Positions 22,647 to 35,515 of a stretch of 64,000 nucleotides of DNA are shown here, piece after piece (the stretch's first letter is position 1; the number at the start of each line of letters is the position of its first letter). This DNA comes from Anas platyrhynchos (Eukaryota > Chordata > Aves > Anseriformes > Anatidae): contig NC_092616.1 of the NCBI RefSeq assembly GCF_047663525.1, forward strand, positions 4,439,501 through 4,503,500, read 5' to 3'. The notes beneath the pieces were generated by a model that saw only the letters and a program-made list of their open reading frames with translations, did not search any database and was not told the DNA's origin. A program made the position numbers and the translations under genes.

Positions 22647-24115
22647 ATCATAGAATCATAGTATATCCCAAGTTGGACAGGACTCATAAGGATCATAGAG
22701 TCAAGCTCCTGGCACCACACAGGTCTGCCCAAAATTTTAGACCATGTGACTAAGTGCACAGTCCAATTGCTTCTTAAACTCTGATAAGCTTGGTGCCATG
22801 ACTCTGTATCTGGGGAGCCTGTTCCAGTGTGTAACTACCTCTCAGTGAAGAGTTATCTTCCTGATATCCAGCCTGAACCTCACCTGTCGCAGCTTGACAC
22901 CATTCCCTCTGGTCCTATCACTGGTCACTAAAGAGAATAGAGGGGTGCCTGCCGCTCCACTCTCCCTCGTGAGGGAGACTAGACCATGATGAGGTCTCCC
23001 CTCAGCCTCTCCTTTTCCAGGTTGAACAGGCCAAGTGACCTCAGCTGTGCCTCCCCTCTAGGCCCTTCACCATTTTTGTAGTCCTTCACTGGACTCTCTC
23101 CAATAGTTTCATATCCTTTCAGTACTGTGGTGCCCAGAACTGCACACAGTACCCAAGGTGAGGCCCCAACAGTGCAAGGTAGAGCAGGATATTCACCTCC
23201 ATCAACTGACTAGCAATGCCGTGCTTGATGCACCCCAGGATACGGTTGGCCCTCCTGGCTGCCAGGGCACACTACTGACTCATATTCAGCTTGCTATCAA
23301 CCTGCCAGCTCATGTTCAGGAAAGCTTTGAGCACACACCCAGATCCCTTTCCTGTGCACAGCTTTCCAGCCAGTCTTCCCCAAGCCTGTAGAATTGCATG
23401 GGGTTGTTGTGGCCAAAGAGGAGGAAGTAGCACTTACCCATGGTGAACCTCATCCCACAGCCCTCTGCCCATCAATCCAGCCTGTCCAGGTCCCTCTACT
23501 GGGCCTTCCTACCCACTGGCAGATTGACACTTCCCTCCACCTTGGTGTCATCTGCAAACGTACTGGGGGTGCACTCAATTGCCTCATCCAAATCATCAAT
23601 AAAAATGTTAAACAGGATGGGCCTCAACACCAACCCCTGGGGAACACCACTCGTGACTGGTCACCAGCTGGATTTCAGTCTGGCCACCACTACTGTCTGG
23701 GCCCGGCCACCCAGCCAGTTTTTAAGCCAGCAAAGTGTGTGCCTGTCCAAGCCATGGGCTGCCAGCTTCTCCAGGAGAATACTGTGGGAGATCATGGCAA
23801 AGGCCTTGCTGAAGTCTAGGTAGACTATGTCATCAGGCTTTCCTTCATTCTCCAGGCAGGTCACTGGTCATAGAAGGAGATGAGGTTGGTCAGGCAGAAC
23901 TTGCCTTTCTTGAACCCATACTGACTGGGCCTGATCCTCTGGTAGTCCTGTATATGCTGCATAATTGCATTCAAGATGACCTGTCCCATCACCTTTCCTG
24001 GCACCGAGGTCAGGCTGACAGACCTGCAGTTCCCTAGTCCTTCTTTATGACCTTTCTTAAAGATGGGCATCACATTAGCAAGTCTCTACTCACCCAGGAC
24101 ATCTTTGGAGGATCA
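22647..24115 (-). mobile_element. CR1 LINE, degraded (CR1-d)
   Basis: Antisense CR1 with terminal repeats at 22650-22665. Broken reverse transcriptase pieces survive on the minus strand: 23861-24073 (the VSLTSVPGK region) and 23661-23864 (the YLDFSKAF motif A region). The frame is interrupted, so it is inactive. Confidence 0.88.
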
Positions 24116-24453
24116 TGACCACTGACAGATGCTGGAAAGCGTCTGATAGGTGGTGGAAAGTGACACAAGCTTCTGGAAAGCTTGGTAACAACCTTGAAAA
24201 AACAGCCAAGCCTTCAGACAGTGCACTGTGGAGATCCCATTTTATTTTGAAGGTAAGAGTCAGCTCTGACCTTCTGTTGGACACATATTTGTATAGCCTC
24301 AAGAGCAAACAGAGAAGTGTCAATCCTCAGCAGAAGTAGGGTGAAAAAGAGATATTACTCTAAGAGCACAATAAATCAAATGATACCAAAGAGAACAATA
24401 ACAATATTGACAATGAAAGAAGGACCAGGCCTGAGGGGAGGTACCAAGTTAAG
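24116..24453 (-). promoter_or_regulatory. 3' flank of the OR at 24454, with polyadenylation signal
   Basis: AATAAA (TTTATT at 24241-24246 on the plus strand) is followed on the minus strand by ATGGGATCTCCACAGTGC. That resembles the flank of the broken OR at 35516 (signal at 36755) and differs from the other ORs, so these two form a subgroup. Confidence 0.55.
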
Positions 24454-25413
24454 TCAATTCTGGAAAAAGAGGGGAAATTTGTCTCTATTTAGAAACATTC
24501 GTGAAATCACTTTCCTAATAGCCCACTTGAGCTCCCTGTTTCTCATGCTGTAGATGAGGGGGTTCAATGTTGGAGGCATCACTGAGTACAGAGCTGTCAC
24601 CACCAGGTTTAGGGATGGAGAGGAGATGGAGGGGGGCTTCAGGTAAGCAAAAAGGGCAGTGCTGATAAACAGGGAAACCACAAACAGGTGAGGGAGGCAT
24701 GTGGAAAAGGCTTTGTGTCGCCCCTGGTCTGAAGGCATCCGCAGCACAGCCCTGAAGATCTGCACATAAGAAAAAAGAATGAAAACAAAGCACACGGACG
24801 TTAACCAGACACCAATCACAAGCACCCAAAAACTCCTCAGGTAGGAGCGTGAGCAGGAGATCTTCAGGATCTGGGGGATCTCACAGAAGAACTGGTCCAC
24901 AGCATTGCCTCTGCACAATGGCAGTGAAAATGTATTGGCAGTGAGCAGCAGAGCATAGAGAACCCCACTGCCCCAGGCAGCTGCTGCCATCTGGGCACAA
25001 GCTCTGCTGCCCAGGAGGGTCCCGTAGTGCAGGGGCTTGCAGATGGCAACATAGCGATCGTAGGACATGATGGTGAGAATAAAATACTCTGCTGATATCA
25101 GAAAGGAAAAAAGAAAGACCTGTGCAGCACATCCTGCATAGGAGATGGCCCTAGTATCATGAAGGGAATTGGCCATGGCTTTGGGGACAGTGGTGGAGAT
25201 GCAGCCCAGGTCGAGGAGGGCGAGGTTGAGGAGGAAGAAATACATTGGAGTGTGAAGGCGGTGGTCGCAAGCTACGGCGGTAAGGATGAGGCCGTTGCCC
25301 AGGAGGGCAGCCAGGTAGATGCCCAGGAAGAGCGCGAAGTGCAGGAGCTGCAGCTCCCTTGTGTCTGCAAATGCCAGGAGGAGGAACTCGGTGATGGAGC
25401 TGCTGTTGGACAT
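24454..25413 (-). CDS. Olfactory receptor, OR14-like (319 aa)
   Basis: Intact receptor with N3-S-S, GN at 39-40, PMYFFLLNLALLD at 56-68, MSYDRYVAIC at 116-125, C95/C177, SY in TM5 at 215-216, KAFSTCLPHL at 234-243 and NPLIY at 284-288. Segment 188-210, covering the end of extracellular loop 2 and the start of TM5, differs strongly from the receptors at 7724, 49836 and 61529. The tail ends in a KFPLFFQN-type sequence shared with the broken OR at 35516. The start is the ATG common to all copies, with a candidate acceptor CCAG about 10 bases upstream. The ligand is unknown. Confidence 0.95.
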   Translation of the reverse strand: MSNSSSITEFLLLAFADTRELQLLHFALFLGIYLAALLGNGLILTAVACDHRLHTPMYFFLLNLALLDLGCISTTVPKAMANSLHDTRAISYAGCAAQVFLFSFLISAEYFILTIMSYDRYVAICKPLHYGTLLGSRACAQMAAAAWGSGVLYALLLTANTFSLPLCRGNAVDQFFCEIPQILKISCSRSYLRSFWVLVIGVWLTSVCFVFILFSYVQIFRAVLRMPSDQGRHKAFSTCLPHLFVVSLFISTALFAYLKPPSISSPSLNLVVTALYSVMPPTLNPLIYSMRNRELKWAIRKVISRMFLNRDKFPLFFQN

Positions 25414-27600
25414 CTGATCCTCCTGGACAAAGGGGAATACCCAAGGAAGAAAAGATAGTGATCATTAGGAGAGAAAACCTATTTCTCTTCGCATCCAAAC
25501 ACCCCTACAGTGACTTTCCCCTTTCTGAGGCGTTTCTTTTGCTCCCTTGCCTGAGGTCTGGTTGGTGTTGGAGGAATGTGCCCCTGGGAGCAGCGGTCTC
25601 TGCTGTGTGTGCTGGAGGATTCAGACCTGTCCTACAGCTCTACATGAAAAGAAACCAGGAGTGATCGCTGATTAAATCTACCTCTGATGTATTGGACTTC
25701 ACAGCATTACCACTCTCAACACTCTTTACTGATGTACTTGTGATTTACTTTGTTCTATCTACATCACACTCAGGAGCATTTTTAGAGGGTAGAAAACCCT
25801 GGCAGTTGTAAGAAATACCAGGTGAGCTTTTGTGAGTCCCGGAAGGTAAAGTGACTGTCCTTAGTGCAGTGAGGATAGCCAGTCTGTCCATCTACCCTGG
25901 TCTCAGCCAAACTCCAGGGCTCAGTCGAGTTACCTACATTGGGCTGCCCAATGATTGTGGCCTCAGAAAGTCCCTGGAAGGTGATACAGCTTTGTCCATG
26001 CCCCACAGACTGCAATGCCGAGAGCCCCATAGGTTAGAAGGGGAACTCTGGGCACCTTCCTGCTATGGACACATCTGCATGGTGGGACCCAGAGGGTCAG
26101 TGCATGAGCTGCAGCTGAAAGCCCCATCTCCCCAATTGCAGGGAGCCATAAAGCAAGAACAGCAGCTGCAGGTCTAAGAAGAGAGCGGAATAGCACAGGG
26201 CTTCTGCCAGGGGAGGCAACGCGAGGCACCAACAGGAACTCAGAAGGGCCTGCTGTGAGTGAGGTCCTGGTACTGAGGTTATGAGTCACGTCCTGAATCC
26301 TATGAGCTAGAGGGCAGACAGAGAGGTACCAGACTACTCTGCTAGCACTGTCCTGCCATTCCCTGCCCATGGCTCTGTTGTCTGCAGCTGTCCCAACCTG
26401 CAGCTGGGTCTCTGTCCCCACGCCTTCTGCCTGCAGCTCACAGCCCCCATTCCACCCGCTGGGTGCTCAGCTCTGCCCTGCAGACACCTCCTGGCAGCAG
26501 GGCTCTGCCCAGGGGCAGCTCACTGGGGGCACGTCCTAGAGCCCAGGTCACACAGACCCTGCTGACACTGTGCAAGGGGTGGTGGAGATTTCTGGATAAG
26601 ATTTACTGGGGGTCCTTGTAACCTCCTTAGGATGCCTTAGGACTGTCAGGCTTTTCTAGAAAATAACATCATATATTTCTGTTTCCACTGAGCCTAAAAC
26701 AGAAACTGAAAGGAGAGGCTAAGGAAAGATGAGAGTGAAATTCTCTTAGTATTCTGTGGAGCTGTGAGCAGGCTGCCCCAGGCAGCAGCCTCCCACCACC
26801 AGCAGGACCCTGCCCTACTGGAAGGGCTCCTTCCACCCGCAGCTTCTCCCCGCAGCGCCCTGGGCAGCTCCCCGGGCAGGCTGAGTGCTGAGCCTGGCAG
26901 GCGGCAGAGGCCCTGCCCCGGCACACAGCCCCTGGGCCACAGCAGGGACCCTGCTCTGCACCACAGCCCTGGACACCCCTGCCTGCACCCCCGGCTTCAC
27001 AGCCCGCAGATGGCCTGCAAAATGGGAGCCGTTGGGACTTGGACATTGACCCTGCAGGGAACCCCTCCTCTGGTGATTGTGTTTCTCCACACTAAAGGAA
27101 AAACAAGTGTATCTGGCCTGATCTGTGGGAAGTTCTGGCTAGTGGAAAACCCTCCATGATACTCCTGTGAATTGCACTGCAGAAAGAGATTTACCGTGTT
27201 ATGTGCTAAGAAGATCTCTCCTCTTCTGAGCTCTCAGCATACACATATTCCACTCAGCCCATAATTTCTTTCTCCTTTCTCTCCTCTCCCACTGCCACCT
27301 GCAGTCAGAGCCCCCAGCCCTGCTGCGCTGTGCAGAGGAGCTGCTCCTGGGCAGAGCTGTCTCTCTGCAGTGCTGCCCGCTTGCCAGGAGCTCCCCTTGG
27401 GCCCAGGAGCCCGGCCCAGCTCAGCAGCAGAGGCCCAGCGCAAGGCCTCCCTTGCTCTGCCCCCCACCAGGCTCCCTGCACACGGCCCTGGGGCTGCAGG
27501 GGAACCTGCTGGGAAACAGCCTGAAGGAATCCCTGGGCTTCCCTCCCTCCCCTGGGCAGACACATTTCTTGACAGCAGAATCACCTCTCCTAAAATAAAA
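25414..27600 (-). repeat. OR upstream module U, copy 3
   Basis: An inverted match to 5390-7720 upstream of the OR at 24454. The GC-rich blocks 26390-26570, 26755-27000 and 27300-27560 match the other U copies. The exon region with the GTAAGT donor, expected near 27000-27290, has been replaced by unrelated sequence, so this copy lacks the conserved donor. Confidence 0.8.
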
Positions 27601-28399
27601 ATAAAGTTAATAAAAATCTGTATAAGATTCACCTTCCTTTGTCCTGTCCACGGAATTGGCAGCAGGCTGGGAGGGCCCTTGTGGGTGAAGGTCAGAGGAG
27701 AGCCAGTCAGGGGCACAGCATGATCATGCTGAATGGGTGCAGCTTCTTCAGAAGAGACAATTGGGCACGATCCAATTCTTCACATGGAGAGGTTGCTCAA
27801 TGTGAAGAATCTGTCTGGATGCATGGATCTCTTCTATGCACTGGGCAGCAGACTGGGGGAGCCCTTATGGTTTAGGGACAAAAGCCAGTCAGGGTGACAG
27901 CATGGCAGGAGGTAAATGTCTGCAGCCAGGCTGAAGAAGTGGGCAAAGTCTTGTGGAAAGCATTGGAGTAAGTTGAGTTCAATGACTCCATGTCACTGTG
28001 AGGGAATTTATTCACTCTGCCAACCACAGGAAAGGGACACTGCAGGGTTCAAACATTCCCCATGTTTTCTGTGGGTTCTTGCAGAGAGCTTCTGTGCACA
28101 GGTGTCAGATGGGCCAACCTAGGTGATGTTCACCAGGATCTGGCACTTGCAAACAGGAAAACCTGTGTCTTGACACTCCTCTTGCACAAGGCATGATGTA
28201 GTCCAGCTGCTTTTCAGCACATGGAAAGAGATGAGGTTTAGGGGACAGACCTATACCCAGCATTGCACAGGCTCAGCCTTATGTTTCCCTGCAGCCCACT
28301 TGACATGGTCCAGCTGACACGGGACCAGGTACATCTGTGTGCAGTACAGTCAGGGGCTGTAGTCCTGCCTTCAGCATGCCACAGGTCTCCTGAAATGAG
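27601..28399. repeat. Intergenic DNA with an imperfect 190-bp direct repeat
   Basis: The blocks GGCAGCAGGCTGGGAGGGCCC (27658-27725) and GGCAGCAGACTGGGGGAGCCC (27842-27905) are each followed by AGCCAGTCAGG and CAGCAT, which indicates a local duplication. No gene is seen. Confidence 0.5.
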
Positions 28400-29785
28400 A
28401 GAGCTTAGATCCTAAATCAGGATGGCTTCCTCCTCCATTGTGGACACAGAGACACAAGTGGTCTCCTGCAGGCAGATCTGGCAGCCCAGCTGCAAGGGGC
28501 AGGCTGCCCCCCCACCTCAGCCTCTTCTGTGGTCTCCACCTCCTCTGAAGGCCCAAAGCTGTGCACCGTGGGGAGGCTGTGGCAGCCTACAGGAGAGCCT
28601 GGCATCCATCCTAGACCATTCTCCCCACTCCCCTTTTTGTCTGCCCTATTCCTCTCTCTCATCATGACATGTTGAGGGTACATCTGCCCCTCACTCATGT
28701 ATCACCTCTGCCTCCTGCATGGCAGACTGGGGGATGGTGCTGAGGCCCTGGTATGTACTCCAATTCACTCTGTAAAACCCACCCTTCTTTCAGAAGTGAG
28801 TTACATGCAGTGAAGAGTTCAGGCACACCGAGGGGCTGTTCCATCCCAGGTGCCTTTGCTCCCATCTTTTGAAAAAGCCAAGCCCCAGGACAAGCCTCAA
28901 ACCCAACCAGTGTGGGAGGGCTCCCAACAGCAGAAGCATGTTGGTAAAAGGGGGCAGTAGTGGTATCTCCAGGGCTCCACTGCCTTTATTCCATGGCCTT
29001 TGCCACCATTTGGAGATGTCCCTGATCTGTTCCTGATCCCGAAAAGAACTGGGCAGAAGGGAAGTGCATCTCTTATCTCTCTCCTGAGCTGTGCCATCTC
29101 CATGCTGCTGACCTCACAGGCCTTCAAATGTCACAGGCTGATGTCACAGAGGGGGCACTGCATCACCAGGATATCGTCACTGGAGCAGCGGCAGTGCTCC
29201 CCTTCCCTGCAAGGCCTGGTCCCTGCTGGGCACTGCTTGGGTGCTCCCCAGCGCTGTCCTTGTGTGGCCAGGAGTGGGGTCAGCAGGCAGCAAGCTTGCA
29301 CTGGGCGACCCTCGCTGACGGGCGGAGGAGCAGGGGCACCTTGCAGAGGAGCTGAGGTTGAGGAGCCAGGGCAGGCATCCCTTGTCCTGAGCTGAGGGCC
29401 AGCAGCAAACGAGATAGAGTGCTGCTGGAGGGTGACCATCACCTCTGGCCTTACTTCCCTGTTTCCAGTGCTCTTTCAGCTCTCCTCCAAAGGTGAGGGT
29501 GTCAGGAGCTCCTTCCCAAGACGTATCACAGGGGCTGTCAGCTGTCCAAAGCTGCAAGTCCTGGGCTTTGGAGGGAGGTTGGACAAGGCTGTTGGCTGCT
29601 GTGAGAGCCCTGCCTGAGTGTCCCTCTGAGCTCAGGGGATAATGTGGCAGTAAGGACTCCTGGGTCCTGATGCTAGGGATGCCCTTATCCCTAGGGCTTC
29701 TCCAGGCATGCCTCCTTGCTATGGGGGACAATCCAGGGCCAGCTGTCCCTGGAAGCTGACGCCTCTCTGGGATGTGACGCTGGGA
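28400..29785 (+). repeat. Module W, copy 2
   Basis: This matches 16500-17980 throughout, most closely from 29100 to 29780. It lies on the 5' side of module U3, as W1 does for U2. No gene is supported. Confidence 0.7.
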
Positions 29786-29789
29786 GGAA

Positions 29790-31800
29790 AAGCATTATAG
29801 TATCATGGGATGTCCTGGGTTGAACAGGACCTTAAAAACCATCTACTTTCAATCCCCCTGCTCTGGGCAGGGTTGCCAACCACTAGAGCAGGATGCCCAG
29901 AGCTGCATCCAGGTGGCCTTGAATGCCTCCAGGGATGGGGCATCCACAACCTCTCCGGGCAACATGTTCCAGTGCCTCACCACTCTCTGAGGGAAAAAAG
30001 CTCTCCTAATTTCTAGTCTAAACCTTCCCTGTCTTACTTTAAAACCATTCCCCCTTGTTCAGTTACTACCAACACATATGAACAGGCATTTCCCCGTCCT
30101 GTTTATACACTCCCTTCAAGTACTGGAAGGCCACAATGAGGTCTCGGCAGAGCCTTCTCTTCTCCAAGCTAAACAAGACCAGTTCCTTCAACCTTTCTGC
30201 AAAGGGGAGATGCTTTAGCCCTCTGATCATCTGAGTGGCCCTCCTCTGGATCCGTTCCAAGAGCTCCACATCCTTCTTGTGCTGGGGGCTTCAGGCCTGT
30301 ACACAGTATTCCAGGTGGGGTCTCACAAGAACAGAATAGAGGGGGACAGTCACAGCCATATCCCTCCTGGCCACTCCTTTTTAATGCAGCCCAGGACACA
30401 GTTGGCCTTCCAGGCAACAAGCGCATGCTGCTGGCTCATGTGCAGCTTCTCGCCCAGCAGGACCCCAAAGTCCTGCTCCACAAGGCTACTCTCAATTTCT
30501 TCTTTGTCCAGTCTGTATAAATATGTGGGATTGCCCAAGTCCAAGTGCAACGTCTTGCACTTGGCCTTGTTGAGCCTCATTAGGTTCTCATGGACCCAGT
30601 ACTCCAGCCTGTCCAGGTCCCTCTGGATGGCATCCCTTCCCTCTATTGTATCGACTGCACCACTCAGCCTGGTGTCATCTCCAAACTTGCTGAGGATTCA
30701 CTGGATTCCATCACCTATGTCATTGATAAAGATGTTGAAGAGTACCCGTCCAAATACTGACCCCTGAGGGACACCACTTGTGACCAGACTCCACCCAGAC
30801 ATAGAACCATTGACCACAACACTTTGGCTGCGACCAGCCAACCAATTCTTGATCCACCTAACAGGCCATCCTTCAAATCCATACTTCTCCAATTTAGAGA
30901 GACAAATGTGGTGAGGGACCATATCAAAGGCTTTGCTCAAGTCCAGGTAGATGATATTCGTAGCCCTTCCTTTGTCCACTGATGCCATCACTCCATCATA
31001 GAAGGCCACCAGATTGGTTAGGCAAGATCTGCCTTTGGTGAAGCCATACTGGCTGTCTCAAATCACCTCTTTATCTCATGCATGCCTTAAGATGTGTTCC
31101 AGGAGGGACTGCTCTGTGATCATCTCAGGCACAGAGGTGAGGATCACCAGCCTATAGTTCCCCAGCTCTTCTGTTCTCCCTTTCTTAAAAATGAGAGTCA
31201 TGTTTCCCTTTTTCCAGTCACTGGGGGCTTCACCCAACAGCCATGATTTTTCGAATATGATGGAGAGCGGCTCAGCAACCGCATCAGCCATCTCTCTCAG
31301 CATCCTGGGATGTATACCCTCTGGTCCCATAGACTTGTATACATCCAGTTTCATTAGGCAGTCCTGGACTTGTTCCACTGTCACAGTGGGACAAAATCTG
31401 CTCCTCTCACCCTCTCCTCGAGTTTCAGGGTCCTGACAGACACAGGAAACTTGACCACGAGTGAAGACTGAGGCAAAGCACTTATTGAGTACCTCAGCTT
31501 TTTCCATGTCTGAGGAAGCCAGTTCTCCCACCTTGTTTATCAGAGGGGGAACACTCTCCTTGGGCTGTCTCCTCCTGCCTATGTATCCGTAGAACCCCTT
31601 CTTGTTCTTCTTCACATCCCTTGCCAAGTTCAGCTCCGTCTGTGGCTTGGCTTTCCTGGTCCCGTCTCTACACATCTAGTTGACACCCCGTATTCCTCCC
31701 AAGCAATACAACCCTCCTTCCACTTCTTGTACTTTTTCCTATTTTTCCCTCAGTTTAAGCAGCAGGTCCTTGCTCAGCCATGCCAGTTGCCCATCTCCTC
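29790..31800 (-). mobile_element. CR1 LINE, longest copy (CR1-e)
   Basis: Antisense CR1 of about 2 kb. Minus-strand pieces of the ORF2 reverse transcriptase are at 31076-31675 (including the KSMGPEGIHPRML and AEVLNKCFASVF regions), 30698-31009 (motif A DLSKAFD and motif B SGVPQGS), 30350-30580 and 30066-30269. Frames shift between pieces, so it is inactive. The terminal repeats at 29792-29810 are weak. Confidence 0.9.
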
Positions 31801-31814
31801 TGCTCGAAGTGTCC

Positions 31815-32112
31815 TTCACTCTGCTCACAGTGTTTGTCTTAGCTCATGGATGAACTGCATTAGATGTCCTTGAGTCTTCTGAGGCTCAATCCAAGGCTTA
31901 TTGCCTTCTGCACCTACAGCACAATAACTATTACTTCCCCTTACTATGCTGACTGACCTGATGGGTCTGTTCATATTAATGCCTTATAATTTCCATAGTT
32001 GGACAGGGGCATATTCCCAGACTGGGGCAAGCTTCTGGGCTGTGCCACAGCCATTCAGAGTTACCTGTTCTTGAGTCTTTCCACCTGAGTTTATCACACG
32101 TGGCCCAACACA
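31815..32112 (+). repeat. Module A fragment, copy 3
   Basis: This matches 10460-10550 joined to 11142-11330, that is, module A without the solo LTR. It therefore provides a second empty-site paralog: the GCCTTCTGCACCTACAGC context at about 31900-31917 spans the LTR insertion point. Confidence 0.75.
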
Positions 32113-32290
32113 AATTTTCGGGTGTTGTCTGTGTTGTCTTTCCTCCAGACATTTGGGAAGTTGAAGTCCCCCACCAGAGTATTTTCCATAACCAACACAC
32201 TATAGGCCAGTGTGTGATTGGCTCTAAGATATTCCAGGCTTTGATTCAATAACCTGCAATGTTCTAGGACCAAAGTCATTGAGCACAAGC
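32113..32290 (-). mobile_element. CR1 fragment, endonuclease region
   Basis: A minus-strand frame at 32094-32288 includes VGDFNFPNVWRKDNT, matching the CR1 endonuclease domain. It is short and broken. Confidence 0.6.
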
Positions 32291-32884
32291 TAAAATATCA
32301 AAGCTCTTTTGTATTTGTATAGAGAATTCCCATACTCCAAAGTCACCTCTAGAAGAGTCCGTAATAATGTAGGCAATCACGATTGACATAAGCAAAGGCA
32401 GAATTACTGAAGCCAGTTGCAAGGAGTCCCAGAGGTGCCTTTCCATGATGACCAGCTGTGGTGAAGACCGTGGGTTGCTTTGTGTTGACTGAATGCCAGA
32501 GGATGTTGGAAAGCAAGAGAACCAAGACTTTGCACATCTCTGGGCCCCAATGGCAGATGCCACTCACAGAAGGAGTCCAGGCAACAGCGATATGCTTTGC
32601 TGAGAGGCAAAACCCCTCTCACAACAGAAGGGTCAGGGAACAAATCCTTCATCCCATTTGGCTGATCTCACAGGAATACCCAGACACAAGGCTGCCAGGC
32701 TGTCACCATGACTGTGGCAGTGTGCCGCTCTGTCAAGCACCAAGTTGCATTTCTGGAGAATCCATCCCTATTGCTTCTTCTGCAAATAAATGGCCACTTT
32801 TCTGACCCTGTCAGGCTTCTCATGCATTTGACATCACAAAGAAAAGGTGGTGTCTCCTTCCTAGGGAGGAATAACTCCGAGCAC
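32291..32884. other. Intergenic DNA without recognisable features
   Basis: No transposon signature or gene is recognised. Confidence 0.45.
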
Positions 32885-33480
32885 CAATACAGGCTGAGGA
32901 GAGGGGGAGGATCACCTCTCTTCAGCCTGCTGGCAACACTTTTCCAAATGCAGTCCAGGATCCCGTTGGCCTTCTTGGCCACAAGGGCACATTGCTGGCT
33001 CATGCTCAGCGTACTGTCCACCAGGTCTCCCAGGTCTCTCTCTGCAGAGTTGCTCTCCTGCTGGTTAGTCCCCAGCCTCAACTTCGAAAATTGTGCCAGG
33101 GCAGTTTTTGGTTGGATGTTAGGAAGAACTTCTTTACCAAAAGTGTTCTTAGGCATTGGAATGGGCTGCCCAGGGAAGTGGTTGAGTCACCATCCCTCGA
33201 GGTCTTTAAAAGACGTCTAGATGTAGAGCTTAGTGATATGGTTTAGTGGAGGACTTGTTAGTGTTAGGTCAGAGGTTGGACTCGATGATCTTGACGTCTC
33301 TTCCAACCTAGAAATTCTGTGATTCTGTGATCTCTCCACCCTGCCAAGGTCCCTCTGAATGGCAGCACAGTCCTCTGGGGTATCAGCCACTCCTCCCAGC
33401 TTTGTGTCATCAGCAAAGTTTGTGAGGGTGCATATCATCCACTTCATTGATGAATAATTTGAACAAGAAAGAGGAAATTT
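32885..33480 (-). mobile_element. CR1 fragment interrupted by a second CR1
   Basis: Antisense CR1 sequence at 32885-33079 and again at 33331-33480. Between them lies a sense-orientation CR1 3' end at 33080-33330, closing with ATTCTGTG repeats. About 90 bases of expected CR1 sequence seem missing at the junction. Confidence 0.75.
33080..33330 (+). mobile_element. Nested CR1 3' end
   Basis: Plus-strand CR1 terminus ending in GAAATTCTGTGATTCTGTGA, resembling the reverse complement of CR1-c. It sits inside an antisense CR1 fragment and is therefore younger than its host. Confidence 0.85.
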
Positions 33481-33609
33481 GGCACATCCTGTAGATCTGC
33501 ACACCGAAGTAGGGCAATTGCTGCCTAAGGAATCAGTCAATACAGTGTTCAGAGAGGGCCAATTAGATTTTGTGTGATCTGCATCCAAGTGTGTTCCCCA
33601 GGAGAGATC

Positions 33610-34460
33610 CTACTGCCTTCCAGGAGTTGTGAGCCCTGCCTGCAGAGACACAGTGCTTAAAGGCAGGCAGAAGTGGCAGCATGCCCAGAGCTCCCTGCGG
33701 GAGAAGACTTCCCAGCCCTGCACCCGGTAAGTCTCTGGCTGGAGGGCAATGCAGCCGCAGTTCGTGGAGGCAGGAGAAGCCGGGGGTGCAGGCAGGGGTG
33801 TCCAGGGCTGTGGTGCAGAGCAGGGTCCCTGCTGTGGCCCAGGGGCTGTGTGGCGGGGCAGGGCCTCTGCCGCCTGCCAGGCTCAGCACTCAGCCTGCCC
33901 GGGGAGCTGCCCAGGGCGCTGCGGGGAGAAGCTGCGGGTGGAAGGAGCCCCCCCGGCAGGGCAGGGTCCTGCTGCTGCTGGGAGGCTGCTGCCTGGGGTA
34001 GCCTGCTCACAGCTCCACAGCACACCAAGGCAATTTCAAAGGGAACTTCACTCTCATCTTTCCTTAGCCTCTGCTTTCAGTTTTCTCTTCTTTTGGCTCA
34101 CTAGGAATAGAAATAGAAGCTGTTATTTCCTGGAAGAGCCTAAGACTCATACACCACCAGAAGGAGGTTTAGAAGAATCTCCAGAAACTCTTTCCTGCCT
34201 CTCAGCCCATAGAAAGCTCCACCACCACTCGTGCAGTGTCAGCAGGGTCTGTGTGACCTGGGCTCTTGGACCTGCCCCCACCGAGCTGCCCCTGGGCAGA
34301 GCCCTGCTGCCAGGAGGTGTCTGCAGGGCAGAGCTGAGCACCCAGCGGGTGGGATGGGGGCTGTGAGCTGCAGGCAGGAGGCGTGGGGACAGAGACCCAG
34401 CTGCAGGCAGGGACAGCTGCAGGCAGCAGAGCCCTGGTCAGGGAGTGAGAGGGAGCTGCT
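33610..34460 (+). repeat. OR upstream module U, copy 4, with conserved donor
   Basis: This matches 59540-60410 closely and, inverted, 14090-14930. The candidate noncoding exon (about 33640-33726) ends CACCCG|GTAAGT with the intron starting at 33727, 1.79 kb before the ATG of the broken OR at 35516. A CTTAAAGGC motif at about 33656 could be a weak TATA-like element. Confidence 0.75.
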
Positions 34461-35515
34461 CCAAGAAAATTTATGGCAGGGGGGATTTGTGTACTTCCCT
34501 CCCATCCCTGAAGTGCCAACGCCTTCTCACAAACTTCTTGGCTACTTTTCTCATCCAGCCATGTCATGGAAATTTTAACACGAGTTTCTTTGGAATCCCT
34601 AGATTTTGGGGGGTGAAAATTCATCTGGAGCTCAAAATCTGATGATGATGTTCCTAAGTGTTAGTTCTGTCCTTAAATAAAAATCATCCATATTTTCTCC
34701 GAAGTGTTGGGTCTCAGAGAAATGCTATGTGGGGAAGGAGCTGACTCTCCCTTCAGTACATAGGCCATACAAATGCAGCTGGTTGGCTGCATGTGGGCAG
34801 CTGCTACGATCCCTCTGTGTCCGCGGTGAAAAGCAGGGAGCTGAGATCCTCCTCAGGTTTGGTGAGATGGGTGAGGGGTTTGGAGATCTGCCCTTTGAAT
34901 CTGTCTTCATCTCTTCCCAGCAGCATTATGGTTCTTTTTAGGGGATCACCTAAGTGCAACCATCCTCCAGAAATGCCTGCAAAGGGCAGCTGAGACCAGG
35001 ACTGGCTGATAAAACAGCTGTCCTCACTCTGTCCTGAGGAACAGTCCCTTTGCCTCGCAGGACCCCCAAAACTACCTTATTGGGGAGTACAAACACCAAG
35101 GTTGTATGCATAAATGCACCCCTCAGATGAGGTGGAGAAACTAGAAAATACCCCCAAAGCCTGGACAATGGGTTTTCACAAAAATGTTGAGTTTTTTTGA
35201 ATTTTCAGCAAGCATTCTGAAATTAGTTTGATACCTCATCTGTATTTAATACAACAACAGCCCATGTCCTCATTTACATAACTGCGTGGGTCAGGACTGC
35301 CTCCTCCAGCGCCCTACTTATCCCAGTGGCACTGGAATCAGCATCAACTAGCACAAACAAGCTCTTGTGAAATGGACCTGCAAAGATCTTCCTGAAAAGG
35401 GAGAGGCAGGAGGGAGGATTGTATAAGAAATTGAGTAGGTTTGATCACAGAGTTCTGTCCTAATGTTGTCCTGATTTTCTCTCTTCAGACTGCCCTCTAT
35501 ACCCAGAGGCATCAA
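34461..35515. other. Proximal 5' flank of the broken OR
   Basis: This differs from the proximal flanks of the ORs at 7724, 12067 and 24454. It ends with a strong acceptor-like tract TTTTCTCTCTTCAG (AG at 35487-35488), 27 bases before the receptor ATG. No other gene is seen. Confidence 0.45.
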
